A program made the position numbers and the translations under genes. Source: Clostridiales bacterium (GTDB lineage: Bacteria > Bacillota > Clostridia > Saccharofermentanales > Saccharofermentanaceae). Taken from it: 64,000 bases of DNA. The stretch lies in NCBI GenBank assembly GCA_017509245.1, contig JAFWQC010000012.1, positions 1 to 64,000 on the forward strand. The letters are read 5' to 3'. Every line of letters begins with the position of its first letter. The stretch's first letter is position 1. The notes under the pieces were generated by a model that searched no databases, had not been told where the DNA came from, and was given only the letters and a program-made list of their open reading frames with translations. Positions 51,931 through 60,903 of this stretch are shown piece by piece.

Positions 51931-52126
51931 CTGAAGAGTGCCGCCTTTCCTTAATATAAAATATTTCAAACATTATACACTCAAAAATATTAAAAATGTA
52001 TAGTTTAACGGTGTTACAAACATCGATTTTGCGGACATTTTTACGAATCCCGGTCTGCTGTACATGTAGTATTTAAAGTTTGTTTGTATTCGTTTTATTA
52101 TGTCCTGTTCAAATGTTCATAACGTG

Positions 52127-52148
52127 CTCGAAAAGCGTTATTTTCGAG
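52127..52148. repeat. CTCGAAAA / TTTTCGAG dyad near the origin
   Basis: CTCGAAAA (52127-52134), six bases, TTTTCGAG (52141-52148): the most symmetrical copy of the recurrent intergenic element. Confidence 0.55.
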
Positions 52149-52189
52149 AGATTTACATTAACAAACCATGTATATAACAGAATACTTTG

Positions 52190-52217
52190 ATGTTCAAAAA
52201 AATACCTTTTTGAACAT
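52190..52217 (-). terminator. Possible dnaA terminator / dyad
   Basis: ATGTTCAAAAA (52190-52200) and TTTTTGAACAT (52207-52217), perfect 11-bp arms. Low GC makes it a weak terminator; it may instead be a protein site. Confidence 0.4.
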
Positions 52218-52291
52218 TGTTACATTTGTATACAAACCGTCTACAGACAATCTACGGAAAGTTTTGCACTTAAGAACAATTTTTGTTCAAA

Positions 52292-53629
52292 TCAGGTGAT
52301 GATCTTATATATCTCTTCAGCCTGTGCTTTGAGATCAGAACTGTCATTAACGTTATCGCAGCCGTGCATGACAGTCGTATGTTTACGTCCTCCGAAGATC
52401 TGACCGATCTTCTCAAGCTTCAATTCGAGATAATCCCTGCAGATAAACATTGCGACATTACGTGCTGTGGATATCTCGGCACTTCTGAGCTTGGAAGTAA
52501 GCTTATCCGGAGTAAGATCATAATAATTGGCAACTGCATTGATTACGATCTCAGGCGTTAAATACTTTTTCTTATTAGGTGAGATGATAGGCAAAAGGAT
52601 CTTCTGGACATCATCTAAAGAGAGTTCGCCGTTGGCAAGTGTCACATAAGAGGAAATGGTATTAAATGCGCCGTTAAGCTGCCTTATGTTAGTCGTAACA
52701 TTCTCGCAAACATAGTCAATGATCTCATCTGAAAGAGTGAAGCTCTCATTATCGAGCTTGCTCAGGAAGATAGCCTTGCGGGTCTCAAAATCCGGGGGCT
52801 GAACATCAAACATGATGCCGTCCTGGAAGCGAGATGTAAGTCTGCTGTTAAGCTCCGTAAGATTTGAAGGGGCTTTGTCGCATGTAATAACGATCTGTTT
52901 GCCGGCTTCAATGAGAGACTCAAAAGTATTGAAGAATTCAGTCTGAACGCCTTCCTTGCCGATAAGGAACTGGATATCGTCGATCAAAAGGACATCAACC
53001 GTACGGTATTTGTTACGGAAATCCTCATATTTATTGTTATTGATGCAGGCTACGAAGGCATTTGTGAATGCTTCGCAGGTAGTGTAGATAACTTTTTTGT
53101 CGGGATGCTGCTCAAGTACGGCATTGCCTATGGCCTTCATGAGGTGGGTCTTGCCGAGTCCGGAATTACCCCAGAGGAAGAAAGGGTTTCTCTGCTTCTG
53201 GCCGGGCTTTGCAGCTACTGATACGGCGGAAGCGTGGGCAAAACGGTTGCAGTCACCGACGACAAAATTCGCGAAAGTGAATTCGCCCGTAAGACCCGTT
53301 GCAGTGGTCATCTCGGTCTTGGCCTGTCTTGCGGCCTTCTTTTCCGAACTTACAGAAGAATTAAGGGCATTGTCATCGCCTTCAAGGATAAACTTGACCG
53401 CACAGGTCTTGCCGTCATTTGCTGTCCTGATGGCATTCTCGATATTCTTGCTGAGCTTCTGGCCCTTAACGAGATTTAAGGAATATTCGTCTCTTGCAGC
53501 GAGCACGAGCACGTCATTATCACAATGGGCAACGCTCATCTTGCAGAGAATGGATTCATAAGTGATCATGTCAATATCGGAATCGAACTTAAGAAGCTTA
53601 AGAGCATTATTCCAGATAGAACCTTCCAT
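52292..53629 (-). CDS. dnaA: Chromosomal replication initiator protein DnaA
   Basis: 445 residues from ATG 53629, which has CGGAGGG upstream; the open frame to 53977 runs into the sortase gene and lacks family resemblance. Domain I is at 1-80, the AAA+ domain has GNSGLGKTHLMKAIGN and LLIDDIQFLIGKEG, and domain IV contains the DnaA-box signature (STARNVAMFICRDYLELKLE ... GRKHTTVMHG). It opens the origin. It is divergent from the sortase gene with 106 bases between starts. The rpmH-rnpA-yidC group usually upstream of dnaA in Firmicutes is missing. Confidence 0.96.
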   Translation of the reverse strand: MEGSIWNNALKLLKFDSDIDMITYESILCKMSVAHCDNDVLVLAARDEYSLNLVKGQKLSKNIENAIRTANDGKTCAVKFILEGDDNALNSSVSSEKKAARQAKTEMTTATGLTGEFTFANFVVGDCNRFAHASAVSVAAKPGQKQRNPFFLWGNSGLGKTHLMKAIGNAVLEQHPDKKVIYTTCEAFTNAFVACINNNKYEDFRNKYRTVDVLLIDDIQFLIGKEGVQTEFFNTFESLIEAGKQIVITCDKAPSNLTELNSRLTSRFQDGIMFDVQPPDFETRKAIFLSKLDNESFTLSDEIIDYVCENVTTNIRQLNGAFNTISSYVTLANGELSLDDVQKILLPIISPNKKKYLTPEIVINAVANYYDLTPDKLTSKLRSAEISTARNVAMFICRDYLELKLEKIGQIFGGRKHTTVMHGCDNVNDSSDLKAQAEEIYKIIT

Positions 53630-53714
53630 ATGAACCCTCCGATTTAATTGACGTGCGAGTAACATAATATCACGGTTTGGGGGTATAATGAATAAGCTTT
53701 TTATATAAGATTTC

Positions 53715-53722
53715 CTCGAAAA
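53715..53722. repeat. CTCGAAAA element in the dnaA-sortase gap
   Basis: A single copy of the recurrent intergenic octamer, 13 bases before the sortase start codon. Confidence 0.35.
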
Positions 53723-53735
53723 ATCAGGCAGGATA

Positions 53736-54641
53736 ATGAAAAGGATAGGACGTAATAAGAAAACAGGAACAGAGAGATCAACGATCAATACCGTATTGAT
53801 CGTAATAAGTGTTTTACTCCTTATAACGGGTATAGTTCTCCTGCTGATCGAACCCATAAAACGGTTTAACAGAAGAAAGATCTCCGGAGATGCCCTTAAG
53901 ACGATAGAACAGAAGATCGAAATGGCGGCTTCTGAGGAAGTGCCGCAGGCAACATATATAGTTCCTGCCAGGGGCAACGAGGTCGAGGGCGAGGATTTCG
54001 ACTTTATCGGCGAGACTGAGGAGACTGAGGAAGAAGGCAGTTACGGCGGAGATGTTACCCTCACGTCCATAGGAATCCTCAGCATAGGCAGTATCAACAT
54101 CAGATATTCCGTCTGGGATGACGCAAACCAGGTTTCTTTAAGGTACGGTCTGGGTCATTATGTCGATTCCGTCATGCCGGGAGAGATAGGAAACGCTACG
54201 ATCCTGGGTCATAACTACAGGGATGGCTCAATGTTCCACAAATTAGGGCAGGTCAAGGTCGGTGACAAGGTTGTCTTCAAGGATCTGAACGGCAAAGAGT
54301 GGATCTTTTATGCCAAGGAATCCAAGATAATCAGTGCCAGTGACATTCTGGACTATGCACTCGGGAACATTACCGACAGCAGGCAGCTGACGCTCGTTAC
54401 ATGTACTTACGAATACGGTGCAAAAGGCTGGAGAAGGATAGTTATATGCGAATTATCGGATGAATGCATACCTGAGGAGCCTGTTGAAGTCACAGAGCCC
54501 ACTGTTTCAACGGAGGAAACCCCTGCAGAGCCCACCCCTGAAGTAACGGAGGAGATACTTGAAGATACCCCTGCCGTACAGGAGGAAACAGAGCCTGAAG
54601 TACCTGCTGGGGCTCAGGAAGAAGACGCCGGCGAGGAATAA
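53736..54641 (+). CDS. Class D sortase
   Basis: 301 residues. One N-terminal membrane helix lies at about 18-40, then an acidic linker, and the sortase barrel at 105-245. The catalytic triad is visible: His in LGHNYRDG, Cys in LTLVTCTYEY, and Arg in WRRIVIC. A Pro/Glu/Thr-rich C-terminal tail of about 60 residues follows, which is unusual for a sortase and probably spans the wall. Class D enzymes anchor proteins to peptidoglycan. No LPXTG-type substrate is encoded beside it. It begins the rightward transcription unit next to dnaA. Confidence 0.9.
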   Translation: MKRIGRNKKTGTERSTINTVLIVISVLLLITGIVLLLIEPIKRFNRRKISGDALKTIEQKIEMAASEEVPQATYIVPARGNEVEGEDFDFIGETEETEEEGSYGGDVTLTSIGILSIGSINIRYSVWDDANQVSLRYGLGHYVDSVMPGEIGNATILGHNYRDGSMFHKLGQVKVGDKVVFKDLNGKEWIFYAKESKIISASDILDYALGNITDSRQLTLVTCTYEYGAKGWRRIVICELSDECIPEEPVEVTEPTVSTEETPAEPTPEVTEEILEDTPAVQEETEPEVPAGAQEEDAGEE

Positions 54642-54670
54642 GGCTGATTTCTATAATTTATTTATTTCTG

Positions 54671-54794
54671 TAACAGACTTTTTGAAACCCTTGCGAGCAA
54701 GTTTCTCATAAGTCTGTTATATTTCTTCGCTTCGCTCAGGATATAACAGACTTTTTCACAACCCTTGCGAGCAAGTTGCTCACAAGTCTGTTAT
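54671..54794. repeat. Two tandem nested hairpins before purA
   Basis: Unit A (54671-54719) and unit B (54743-54794), period about 73. Each has outer arms TAACAGACTT / AAGTCTGTTA and an inner perfect dyad CTTGC-GA-GCAAG. They are separated by TTCTTCGCTTCGCTCAGG-like DNA. The last arm reads into TTATAAT, which could serve as the purA -10 element. Confidence 0.8.
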
Positions 54795-54853
54795 AATTGG
54801 CGCGGTATTTAATAAGAATAATTCAAAAAGACATATTTTTGGAGGAAATAATA

Positions 54854-56134
54854 ATGGTAACGGCAATAGTTGGCGCTAACTGGGGCGACGAAGGCAAGGG
54901 CAAGATCACAGACCTTCTTGCAAGTGAGTCCGACATCGTAATCAGATTTCAGGGCGGAGCAAATGCAGGTCACACCATAATCAACGATCACGGAAGATTC
55001 GCTCTTCACCTTATGCCGTCAGGCGTTTGCCACGACAATATCGTGAACATAATCGGCAACGGCGTTGCTTTGGACATCAGAAAGTTCATCAAGGAATATA
55101 ACGAGATCAAGGAGAGAGGCCTTAATCCCCAGCTCCTCGTATCTGACAGGGTTCAGGTCGTTATGCCTTACCATGTTGATTTCGATAAGTTCGAGGAAGA
55201 GAGACTTGGCGGCAAGGCTTTCGGTTCGACAAAGTCAGGAATCGCACCTTTCTTCTCAGACAAATATGCAAAGATCGGTTTCCAGGTCTCAGAGCTTTTC
55301 GATGAAGAGACATTGAAGGAAAAGATCAACAGAGTTCTCGAGATCAAGAACGCGCTCCTCGTAAACCTTTATCACAAGGATCCCATCAATGCTGACGAGC
55401 TCTTAGCTGAGATGCTCGAGCAGGGAAGACTCATCAAGCCTTTCGTTACCAACACACAGGCTTACCTCTACGAAGCTCTTAAGGAAGACAAGAAGATCCT
55501 CCTTGAAGGCCAGCTCGGAACCATGAAGGATCCTGACATGGGTATCTACCCGATGGTTACATCTTCTTCCACACTTGCAGGCTACGGCTGCGTCGGCGCA
55601 GGCATCCCGCCTTATGAGATCAAGAAGATCGTTGTAGTTACAAAGGCTTATTCCTCATCAGTCGGCGGCGGCGCTTTTGTTTCCGAGATCCTTGATGAGG
55701 CAGTTGCCAAGGAATTAAGAGACCGTGGCGGCGACAAGGGCGAATACGGTGCCACAACCGGACGTCCGAGAAGAGTCGGCTGGTTTGACTGCGTAGCAAC
55801 ACGTTACGGCGTAAGACTCCAGGGCGGTACTGATGTTGCCCTCACAAACCTTGATGTATTAGGTTATCTGGATAAGATCCCCGTTTGCACAGCTTATGAG
55901 GTCGACGGCGAGATCACAAAGGATTTCCCTAATCCCACAAAGCTCGACAGATGCAAGCCCGTTATCGAATACCTGCCTTCATGGAAGGGCAAGGGCGAGA
56001 TCAGGGGCGTCACGGAATACGATAAGCTCCCCAAGGAAGCTCAGGATTACGTCGAATTTATCGAAAAGGAGATCGGTGTACACGTCTCGATCGTTTCGAC
56101 AGGACCGGTAAGAGACGAGATCATCCGCAGATAA
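54854..56134 (+). CDS. purA: Adenylosuccinate synthetase
   Basis: 426 residues from ATG 54854 with GGAGGAAATAAT upstream (the frame opens at 54797, inside the hairpin region). The opening IVGANWGDEGKGKITDLLA contains the GTP/IMP-binding P-loop and catalytic Asp. NAGHTI has the catalytic His, then QVVMPYHVDFD, GSTKSGIAPFFSDK and TTGRPRRVGWFD. It joins IMP and aspartate using GTP, the first step to AMP. guaA lies two genes downstream, so both purine branches sit by the origin. Confidence 0.95.
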   Translation: MVTAIVGANWGDEGKGKITDLLASESDIVIRFQGGANAGHTIINDHGRFALHLMPSGVCHDNIVNIIGNGVALDIRKFIKEYNEIKERGLNPQLLVSDRVQVVMPYHVDFDKFEEERLGGKAFGSTKSGIAPFFSDKYAKIGFQVSELFDEETLKEKINRVLEIKNALLVNLYHKDPINADELLAEMLEQGRLIKPFVTNTQAYLYEALKEDKKILLEGQLGTMKDPDMGIYPMVTSSSTLAGYGCVGAGIPPYEIKKIVVVTKAYSSSVGGGAFVSEILDEAVAKELRDRGGDKGEYGATTGRPRRVGWFDCVATRYGVRLQGGTDVALTNLDVLGYLDKIPVCTAYEVDGEITKDFPNPTKLDRCKPVIEYLPSWKGKGEIRGVTEYDKLPKEAQDYVEFIEKEIGVHVSIVSTGPVRDEIIRR

Positions 56135-56166
56135 GACTTTCACGTAATATCGGGGGGTAATTTACG

Positions 56167-57813
56167 ATGAAAAGATCAATTAACAAGGCTGTAGTCATTT
56201 TAATGACTGCAGCTTTGCTGTTTAGTTCGCTTGTAAATACTGGCTGTTCAAGCTCGAAAAAGGACATCAAGGAGATCAAGGAAGTCACACAGGGCTTTGT
56301 GGATGCATACGGAGCCGGCGATACTTATGCTGTTGCAGAATACGTAAACGGCAGTTTTCCATTTAAAGCCGCATCCAATAAGTGTCTTATCTGTGCCGCA
56401 TCGAAAACAAAGATCGTGAAGTTCAACAGCGTTGAAGTAGACAAAGACAGCCTTACTGCAAAAGCTGAGGTCGTTCTCTCCGTTGTCAACGCGGGGGGGC
56501 TCGCATCGGCTCTTAATATAAAAGTCCATTCCATGGATGAATATATGAGTATTATCGAGTCATTCAATGAAATGCACGAGGAAACGATAAGCCTGAATTA
56601 TACCTACGATAAGTACGATGAATGCTGGGCTCTCAAAAATGAATCCGCGAACGATTACGAGAGGCGTTTCATCGATACATCCCTGATGACGGTTACAACC
56701 GTCATGAATATCTACGAGGGCTTTGCAAACGGCGAATTTAGTGATGGTTTATATGAAGGATACTACTTAGACTGCTTCAGCCTTACTGATTCAATAAGTG
56801 CTTACTATGGTGACGTTGCAACATGCGAGGCGATTTACAAGTATGCCACGGCGTATTTCAAGACCATCCTTAACCACGGCATCACGGTCGGTGCAACCAG
56901 TGATTATAACAGGGTAACGGTTACCGGTTTTGCACCTTACACGGACCAGATCATTGATTATTTCACGGACGAAGATTACATTGTCGATGCATATAAGATT
57001 TATTATAAGGCGTTGACGTGGGAATACGATTACGATGATATGTGGAATCAGAAGTGGATCGATACGCATCTTGATATGGCAGCCAAGATCCCTGATATGG
57101 ATATCGACAATTACTATGTTGAGCTCACCATCGATACGGAAAGTGCTGACCCCAGGATCGATATCATTGAGGATATCTATCCCGTTACGAAAACTCATGT
57201 CTATGACACCCTGATGTTGTCTGACCAGAATTTCAGTTACGGTGAAACTGCCGTGGAGGAACTCTATAACGACGGAGAGATCACTAAATCCCAACATGAC
57301 GGATTCATGGTTGCCATCAAGAGAGACAGGGATCCCCACAGAGACACAAGATACGATTTCCTGATAACGGATCACGATGTTAACTGGGAGGGCACAGAGA
57401 ACCATAAGAACCTGTCCGGAACTGTTATTGAATATATATTCGACGAATCTCATGGTGAACTGTTCTACGGTATGTCCCGTGAGCTATACAACGGCATTCG
57501 CTTATATTACAGCAAGGCGCCCGGCTGGAATGAGACTTCCGGCTTCTGCATTGATGAGGACGGCATTACCGCCATGCTCCTTTTTGAGCGCAGCTTTGAT
57601 GCGGGAACGGTTTTCGAGTACGAATGGAATTACAACGATGAGACCATACTCGAATCAGGAACATATACCGTTGCTGAGGACGGAAAGAAGGTTTTCGAAT
57701 TCACGATAAAAGATGCGGAAGTAACTGATGACAATGAGCTTGCATTCTATCTGTGGGAAGAAGGCAAAGAGCACCTCATCGGGTATGTAAAACTTGTCAA
57801 AACAGAAATCTAA
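56167..57813 (+). CDS. Unknown large lipoprotein
   Basis: 548 residues. The signal peptide ends in a lipobox near VNTGC (Cys27). The start of the mature part (IKEVTQGFVDAYGAGDTYAVAEYVNGSFPF) resembles the NTF2-like repeats common in Clostridial lipoproteins, and a similar segment recurs from about residue 175. The C-terminal ~90 residues (GTVFEYEWNYNDETILESGTYT landmark, 478 onward) look like a beta-sandwich. The ATG at 56167 has GGGGGT upstream. Its function is not recognised. It follows purA by 32 bases and may be cotranscribed. Confidence 0.7.
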   Translation: MKRSINKAVVILMTAALLFSSLVNTGCSSSKKDIKEIKEVTQGFVDAYGAGDTYAVAEYVNGSFPFKAASNKCLICAASKTKIVKFNSVEVDKDSLTAKAEVVLSVVNAGGLASALNIKVHSMDEYMSIIESFNEMHEETISLNYTYDKYDECWALKNESANDYERRFIDTSLMTVTTVMNIYEGFANGEFSDGLYEGYYLDCFSLTDSISAYYGDVATCEAIYKYATAYFKTILNHGITVGATSDYNRVTVTGFAPYTDQIIDYFTDEDYIVDAYKIYYKALTWEYDYDDMWNQKWIDTHLDMAAKIPDMDIDNYYVELTIDTESADPRIDIIEDIYPVTKTHVYDTLMLSDQNFSYGETAVEELYNDGEITKSQHDGFMVAIKRDRDPHRDTRYDFLITDHDVNWEGTENHKNLSGTVIEYIFDESHGELFYGMSRELYNGIRLYYSKAPGWNETSGFCIDEDGITAMLLFERSFDAGTVFEYEWNYNDETILESGTYTVAEDGKKVFEFTIKDAEVTDDNELAFYLWEEGKEHLIGYVKLVKTEI

Positions 57814-57922
57814 TGAAGGAATATGTTTTAGCAAATAAGCAATTAAAAAACTGATTATGCTCCGCATGTATCAGAGTATAATTAGTCCATATTAATCCAG
57901 TCAGATTCCCGGAGGATTTCCT

Positions 57923-59464
57923 ATGGCCAAGGAAATGATTCTCGTCCTCGATTTCGGAGGACAGTATAACCAGTTGATCGCAAGAAGAGTAAGAGAGCTC
58001 TCGGTCTACAGTGAAGTCAGACCTTACACAATGAGCATCGAAGAGATCAAGGAACTCAATCCTACAGGAATCATTCTTACCGGCGGACCTTCCACTGTTT
58101 ACGAAGACGACGCGCCCAAGTGCTCACCGGAGCTCTTTAAGCTTGGTATCCCGGTGCTCGGTATCTGCTACGGCGCACAGCTCATGAATTATCTTCTCGG
58201 CGGCGAAGTTAAGTCCGCACCCGTCAGAGAATACGGCCACACTGACGTTAATGTTGATACAGAAGCAAAGCTTTTCAAAGGAGTTCTCCCGAAGACAGTC
58301 TGCTGGATGAGCCACACAGTCTATATCGCAAAACCCGCTCCCGGCTTCAAGATCACAGCTCACACTGAGGTCTGTCCGGTAGCAGCTGCAGAGAATGTCG
58401 AAGAGAATCTCTACTGCGTACAGTTCCACCCGGAAGTCGTTCACACAGTCGAAGGCACAACGATACTCGCAAACTTCGTTAAGGATGTCTGCAAGTGCAA
58501 GTGCGACTGGAAGATGGATTCATTCGTCGAGACATCCATTAAGGAGATCCGCGAGAGGGTCGGTTCCGGCCGCGTCCTCTGCGCTCTTTCAGGCGGCGTC
58601 GATTCTTCCGTTGCTGCAGTACTCCTTTCAAAGGCAGTCGGCAAACAGCTCACATGTGTATTCGTCGACCACGGACTTCTCCGCAAGAACGAAGGCGATG
58701 AAGTTGAAGCAGTATTCGGACCTGAAGGCCCTTACGATCTTAACTTCATAAGAGTCAATGCCCAGGAGCGTTTCTATTCAAAGCTCGCAGGCGTTACAGA
58801 TCCTGAGACAAAGCGAAAAATAATCGGCGAGGAATTCATCAGAGTCTTCGAAGAAGAGGCCAAGAAAGTAGGCGCCGTCGACTTCCTCGTACAGGGCACC
58901 ATTTATCCTGACGTCATTGAATCCGGCCTCGGGAAGAGCGCCGTTATCAAGTCTCATCACAACGTAGGAGGACTTCCTGACTATGTTGATTTCAAAGAGA
59001 TCATCGAACCTTTAAGACTTCTCTTCAAGGACGAAGTTAGAAAGGCAGGTCTTGAGCTTGGAATTCCCGAAAATCTTGTATTCCGTCAGCCGTTCCCGGG
59101 TCCGGGACTTGCCATCCGCATCATCGGCGAGGTTACGGCCGAGAAGGTTAAGCTTGTTCAGGATGCAGATGCCATCTTCAGAAGAGAGATGAAGCTCGCA
59201 GGCTTCGACAAGTATGCTAACCAGTACTTTGTAGCGCTTACAAATATGCGTTCCGTAGGCTGCATGGGCGACGAGAGAACATACGATTACGCATGCCTTC
59301 TCCGCGCTGTAACGACCACAGACTTCATGACAGCTGAAGCAGCCGAACTTCCCTGGTCACTTATCAACAAGGTAACGAACAGGATCGTAAACGAAGTAAA
59401 GGGTATCAGCCGCGTCTTCTACGACTGCACGGGCAAACCGCCATCAACGATAGAGTACGAATAG
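57923..59464 (+). CDS. guaA: GMP synthase (glutamine-hydrolysing)
   Basis: 513 residues, the usual length. The amidotransferase domain has GICYGAQ with the nucleophile Cys (about residue 83) and QFHPEV. The ATP-pyrophosphatase domain has [14 protein letters not shown] (about 225-238), and the C-terminal dimerisation domain ends PPSTIEYE, the common family end. It converts XMP to GMP. The mobile element begins just after its terminator; guaA 3' ends are known integration targets. Confidence 0.96.
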   Translation: MAKEMILVLDFGGQYNQLIARRVRELSVYSEVRPYTMSIEEIKELNPTGIILTGGPSTVYEDDAPKCSPELFKLGIPVLGICYGAQLMNYLLGGEVKSAPVREYGHTDVNVDTEAKLFKGVLPKTVCWMSHTVYIAKPAPGFKITAHTEVCPVAAAENVEENLYCVQFHPEVVHTVEGTTILANFVKDVCKCKCDWKMDSFVETSIKEIRERVGSGRVLCALSGGVDSSVAAVLLSKAVGKQLTCVFVDHGLLRKNEGDEVEAVFGPEGPYDLNFIRVNAQERFYSKLAGVTDPETKRKIIGEEFIRVFEEEAKKVGAVDFLVQGTIYPDVIESGLGKSAVIKSHHNVGGLPDYVDFKEIIEPLRLLFKDEVRKAGLELGIPENLVFRQPFPGPGLAIRIIGEVTAEKVKLVQDADAIFRREMKLAGFDKYANQYFVALTNMRSVGCMGDERTYDYACLLRAVTTTDFMTAEAAELPWSLINKVTNRIVNEVKGISRVFYDCTGKPPSTIEYE

Positions 59465-59478
59465 TCTATAAACCTTGG

Positions 59479-59509
59479 AAAGCCCCATCTATGGGGCTTT
59501 CGCTTTTTT
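59479..59509 (+). terminator. Intrinsic terminator of guaA
   Basis: AGCCCCAT-CT-ATGGGGCT (59481-59498), then TTCGCTTTTTTG. Confidence 0.9.
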
Positions 59510-59545
59510 GTGTTCCCAAAATGTTCCCAATATTTGAACTTGAGG

Positions 59546-60508
59546 TCAGTGGGAGAATAATTTGATTTCGTCTTCTATGTCGTTGCTGTATGTCTTAAGA
59601 TCGGATTCGAAGTTTCTCTCAAAAGCATCAATTGCAAATTCGCTCTGACCTTCTCTGCACTCATAATGTCTTATAAAGTCATTAATGAGACTAACGATTA
59701 CACTGAAGGAACTTACCTCTACATAATATGTAATAGAGAATGATCCGTCCGGCATCTGCATGTCGGTATATGTCTTTGCGCCGAGCTTCTCCCAATACAT
59801 AAACTCAGCGAGGAATTGTGCAAACAACTTCTTGGCTTCATCTGTCTGGGGATTCAGAAGTTCATTAACCTTGAATGTGAATCCGTTAGCAAGCACTCCC
59901 TGAGATATATGCTTTGTCCTTGTAGAAAGAGAAAATCCTGCCTCTACTATTCTTCTCAGGAGTCTTACGACATCGGAAGTCGTCTTCGAATAAGAGCCCT
60001 TGTAAGAAGATGCTGATTTCTTATAAAAACTGCTTATCTCTTCCTCTTTTTTAGCATAGTAATCATTAATATCGGTTACGAAGTGAGACTTCCATATCTC
60101 ATAATCGTGTACATCTTTCGGGTCTTCCGATAAGGCATCCTTCTTATCTTTCCATGCAGTCAGGAAGCTGATTAACGTTTCCAGATCCCTGTCGGAATCA
60201 TCGAAGACTATGGATGTCTTACCGTCTTTCTTTTCAATCTTAAGACCATATTTCTCTTCCAATTCGAAAAGAACATACATTATGTCTGCAAAGGAAGATA
60301 TCTCCACATCAGAGATTGCTTCAAGATCTATATTCAGGGCTTCAGCGATCTTTGCTCGGATATCCGCCTTAGGAGCCATAGCATCGCTCTCATACTTTCT
60401 CATCCTCGAATCGGCTGTAGCAGCAGAGAATCCGACCTTCATTCCCAGTTCTTTCTGGGACATATCGTGGAGCTGCCTGTATTTCCTGATCTTGTTACCT
60501 AATTTCAT
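59546..60508 (-). CDS. XRE-family regulator of the mobile element
   Basis: 320 residues from ATG 60508 (GTG at 60520 is in frame with a shared GAGG). The N-terminal helix-turn-helix spans about 5-62 (KIRKYRQLHDMSQKELGMKVGF and YESDAMAPKADIRAKIAEALNI). The remaining 250 residues are helical and of unknown family, with no peptidase motif visible. It lies divergent to the excisionase/integrase genes, the position of a repressor controlling element excision. An extended -10 TGGTATAAT lies at about 60557-60549 on its strand. Confidence 0.85.
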   Translation of the reverse strand: MKLGNKIRKYRQLHDMSQKELGMKVGFSAATADSRMRKYESDAMAPKADIRAKIAEALNIDLEAISDVEISSFADIMYVLFELEEKYGLKIEKKDGKTSIVFDDSDRDLETLISFLTAWKDKKDALSEDPKDVHDYEIWKSHFVTDINDYYAKKEEEISSFYKKSASSYKGSYSKTTSDVVRLLRRIVEAGFSLSTRTKHISQGVLANGFTFKVNELLNPQTDEAKKLFAQFLAEFMYWEKLGAKTYTDMQMPDGSFSITYYVEVSSFSVIVSLINDFIRHYECREGQSEFAIDAFERNFESDLKTYSNDIEDEIKLFSH

Positions 60509-60617
60509 ATCCGAAAGCACCTCGTTTGTGTAGAAATCATGTCCTCATTATACCACATCAGACCTAAATAGGAAGACCAGATTAATTAAAACAGACACAA
60601 AAATATGACTAAAAGTG

Positions 60618-60646
60618 TTGACAGACAATTTTCAAGGGTGTATTAT
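60618..60646 (+). promoter_or_regulatory. Promoter of the xis-int-mob operon
   Basis: TTGACA (60618-60623), 17-bp spacer, TATTAT (60641-60646). Near-consensus, as expected for a promoter controlled by the divergent repressor. Confidence 0.8.
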
Positions 60647-60703
60647 TCATCCAACCGATATAAAAATATGTCTGTTGGTAGGGCAGACAGGAAGGAGAAA
60701 ACA

Positions 60704-60901
60704 ATGAATAAAGAAAAAGAACCCCTTTTTATAGGAGTAGACACAGTAATGTTTGATCTCGGCGTATCTAGAGCAAAGGCGTACGACGTGATCAGAGAGC
60801 TTAATGAAGAACTTAAGAAAGAACACCCCAAGGCGATAGTCGTCGCGGGGAAGGTAAATCGCATTTGGTACGAAGAGGCCTGTTTGAAGGGAGGTGATTA
60901 A
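60704..60901 (+). CDS. xis: Excisionase-like small DNA-binding protein
   Basis: 65 residues from ATG 60704 (GGAAGGAG upstream; the open frame begins at 60605 before the promoter). The helix-turn-helix pattern VDTVMFDLGVSRAKAYDVI followed by VNRIWYEEACLK resembles the MerR-like/winged small proteins placed before integrases in Firmicute integrative elements. A role in directing excision is inferred from position. The integrase starts 2 bases after its stop. Confidence 0.75.
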   Translation: MNKEKEPLFIGVDTVMFDLGVSRAKAYDVIRELNEELKKEHPKAIVVAGKVNRIWYEEACLKGGD

Positions 60902-60903
60902 AG

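Larger units (their letters stand above)
51931..52291. other. 361-bp dnaA-dnaN intergenic region, possible origin
   Basis: AT-rich and dense with dyads: CTCGAAAA / TTTTCGAG (52127-52148), ATGTTCAAAAA / TTTTTGAACAT (52190-52217), the 12-bp palindrome TTTGTATACAAA (52225-52236), and AGAACAA / TTGTTC near 52274-52287. TGTTCAAA or its complement occurs at least four times. One DnaA-box-like TTATACACT is at 51973-51981. A cluster of TTATCCACA boxes is not present. Confidence 0.5.

Noticed and set aside
52292..53977. Longer dnaA product starting at 53977
   Set aside because: The extra 116 residues are unlike DnaA and antisense to the sortase start; ATG 53629 has a strong ribosome binding site.
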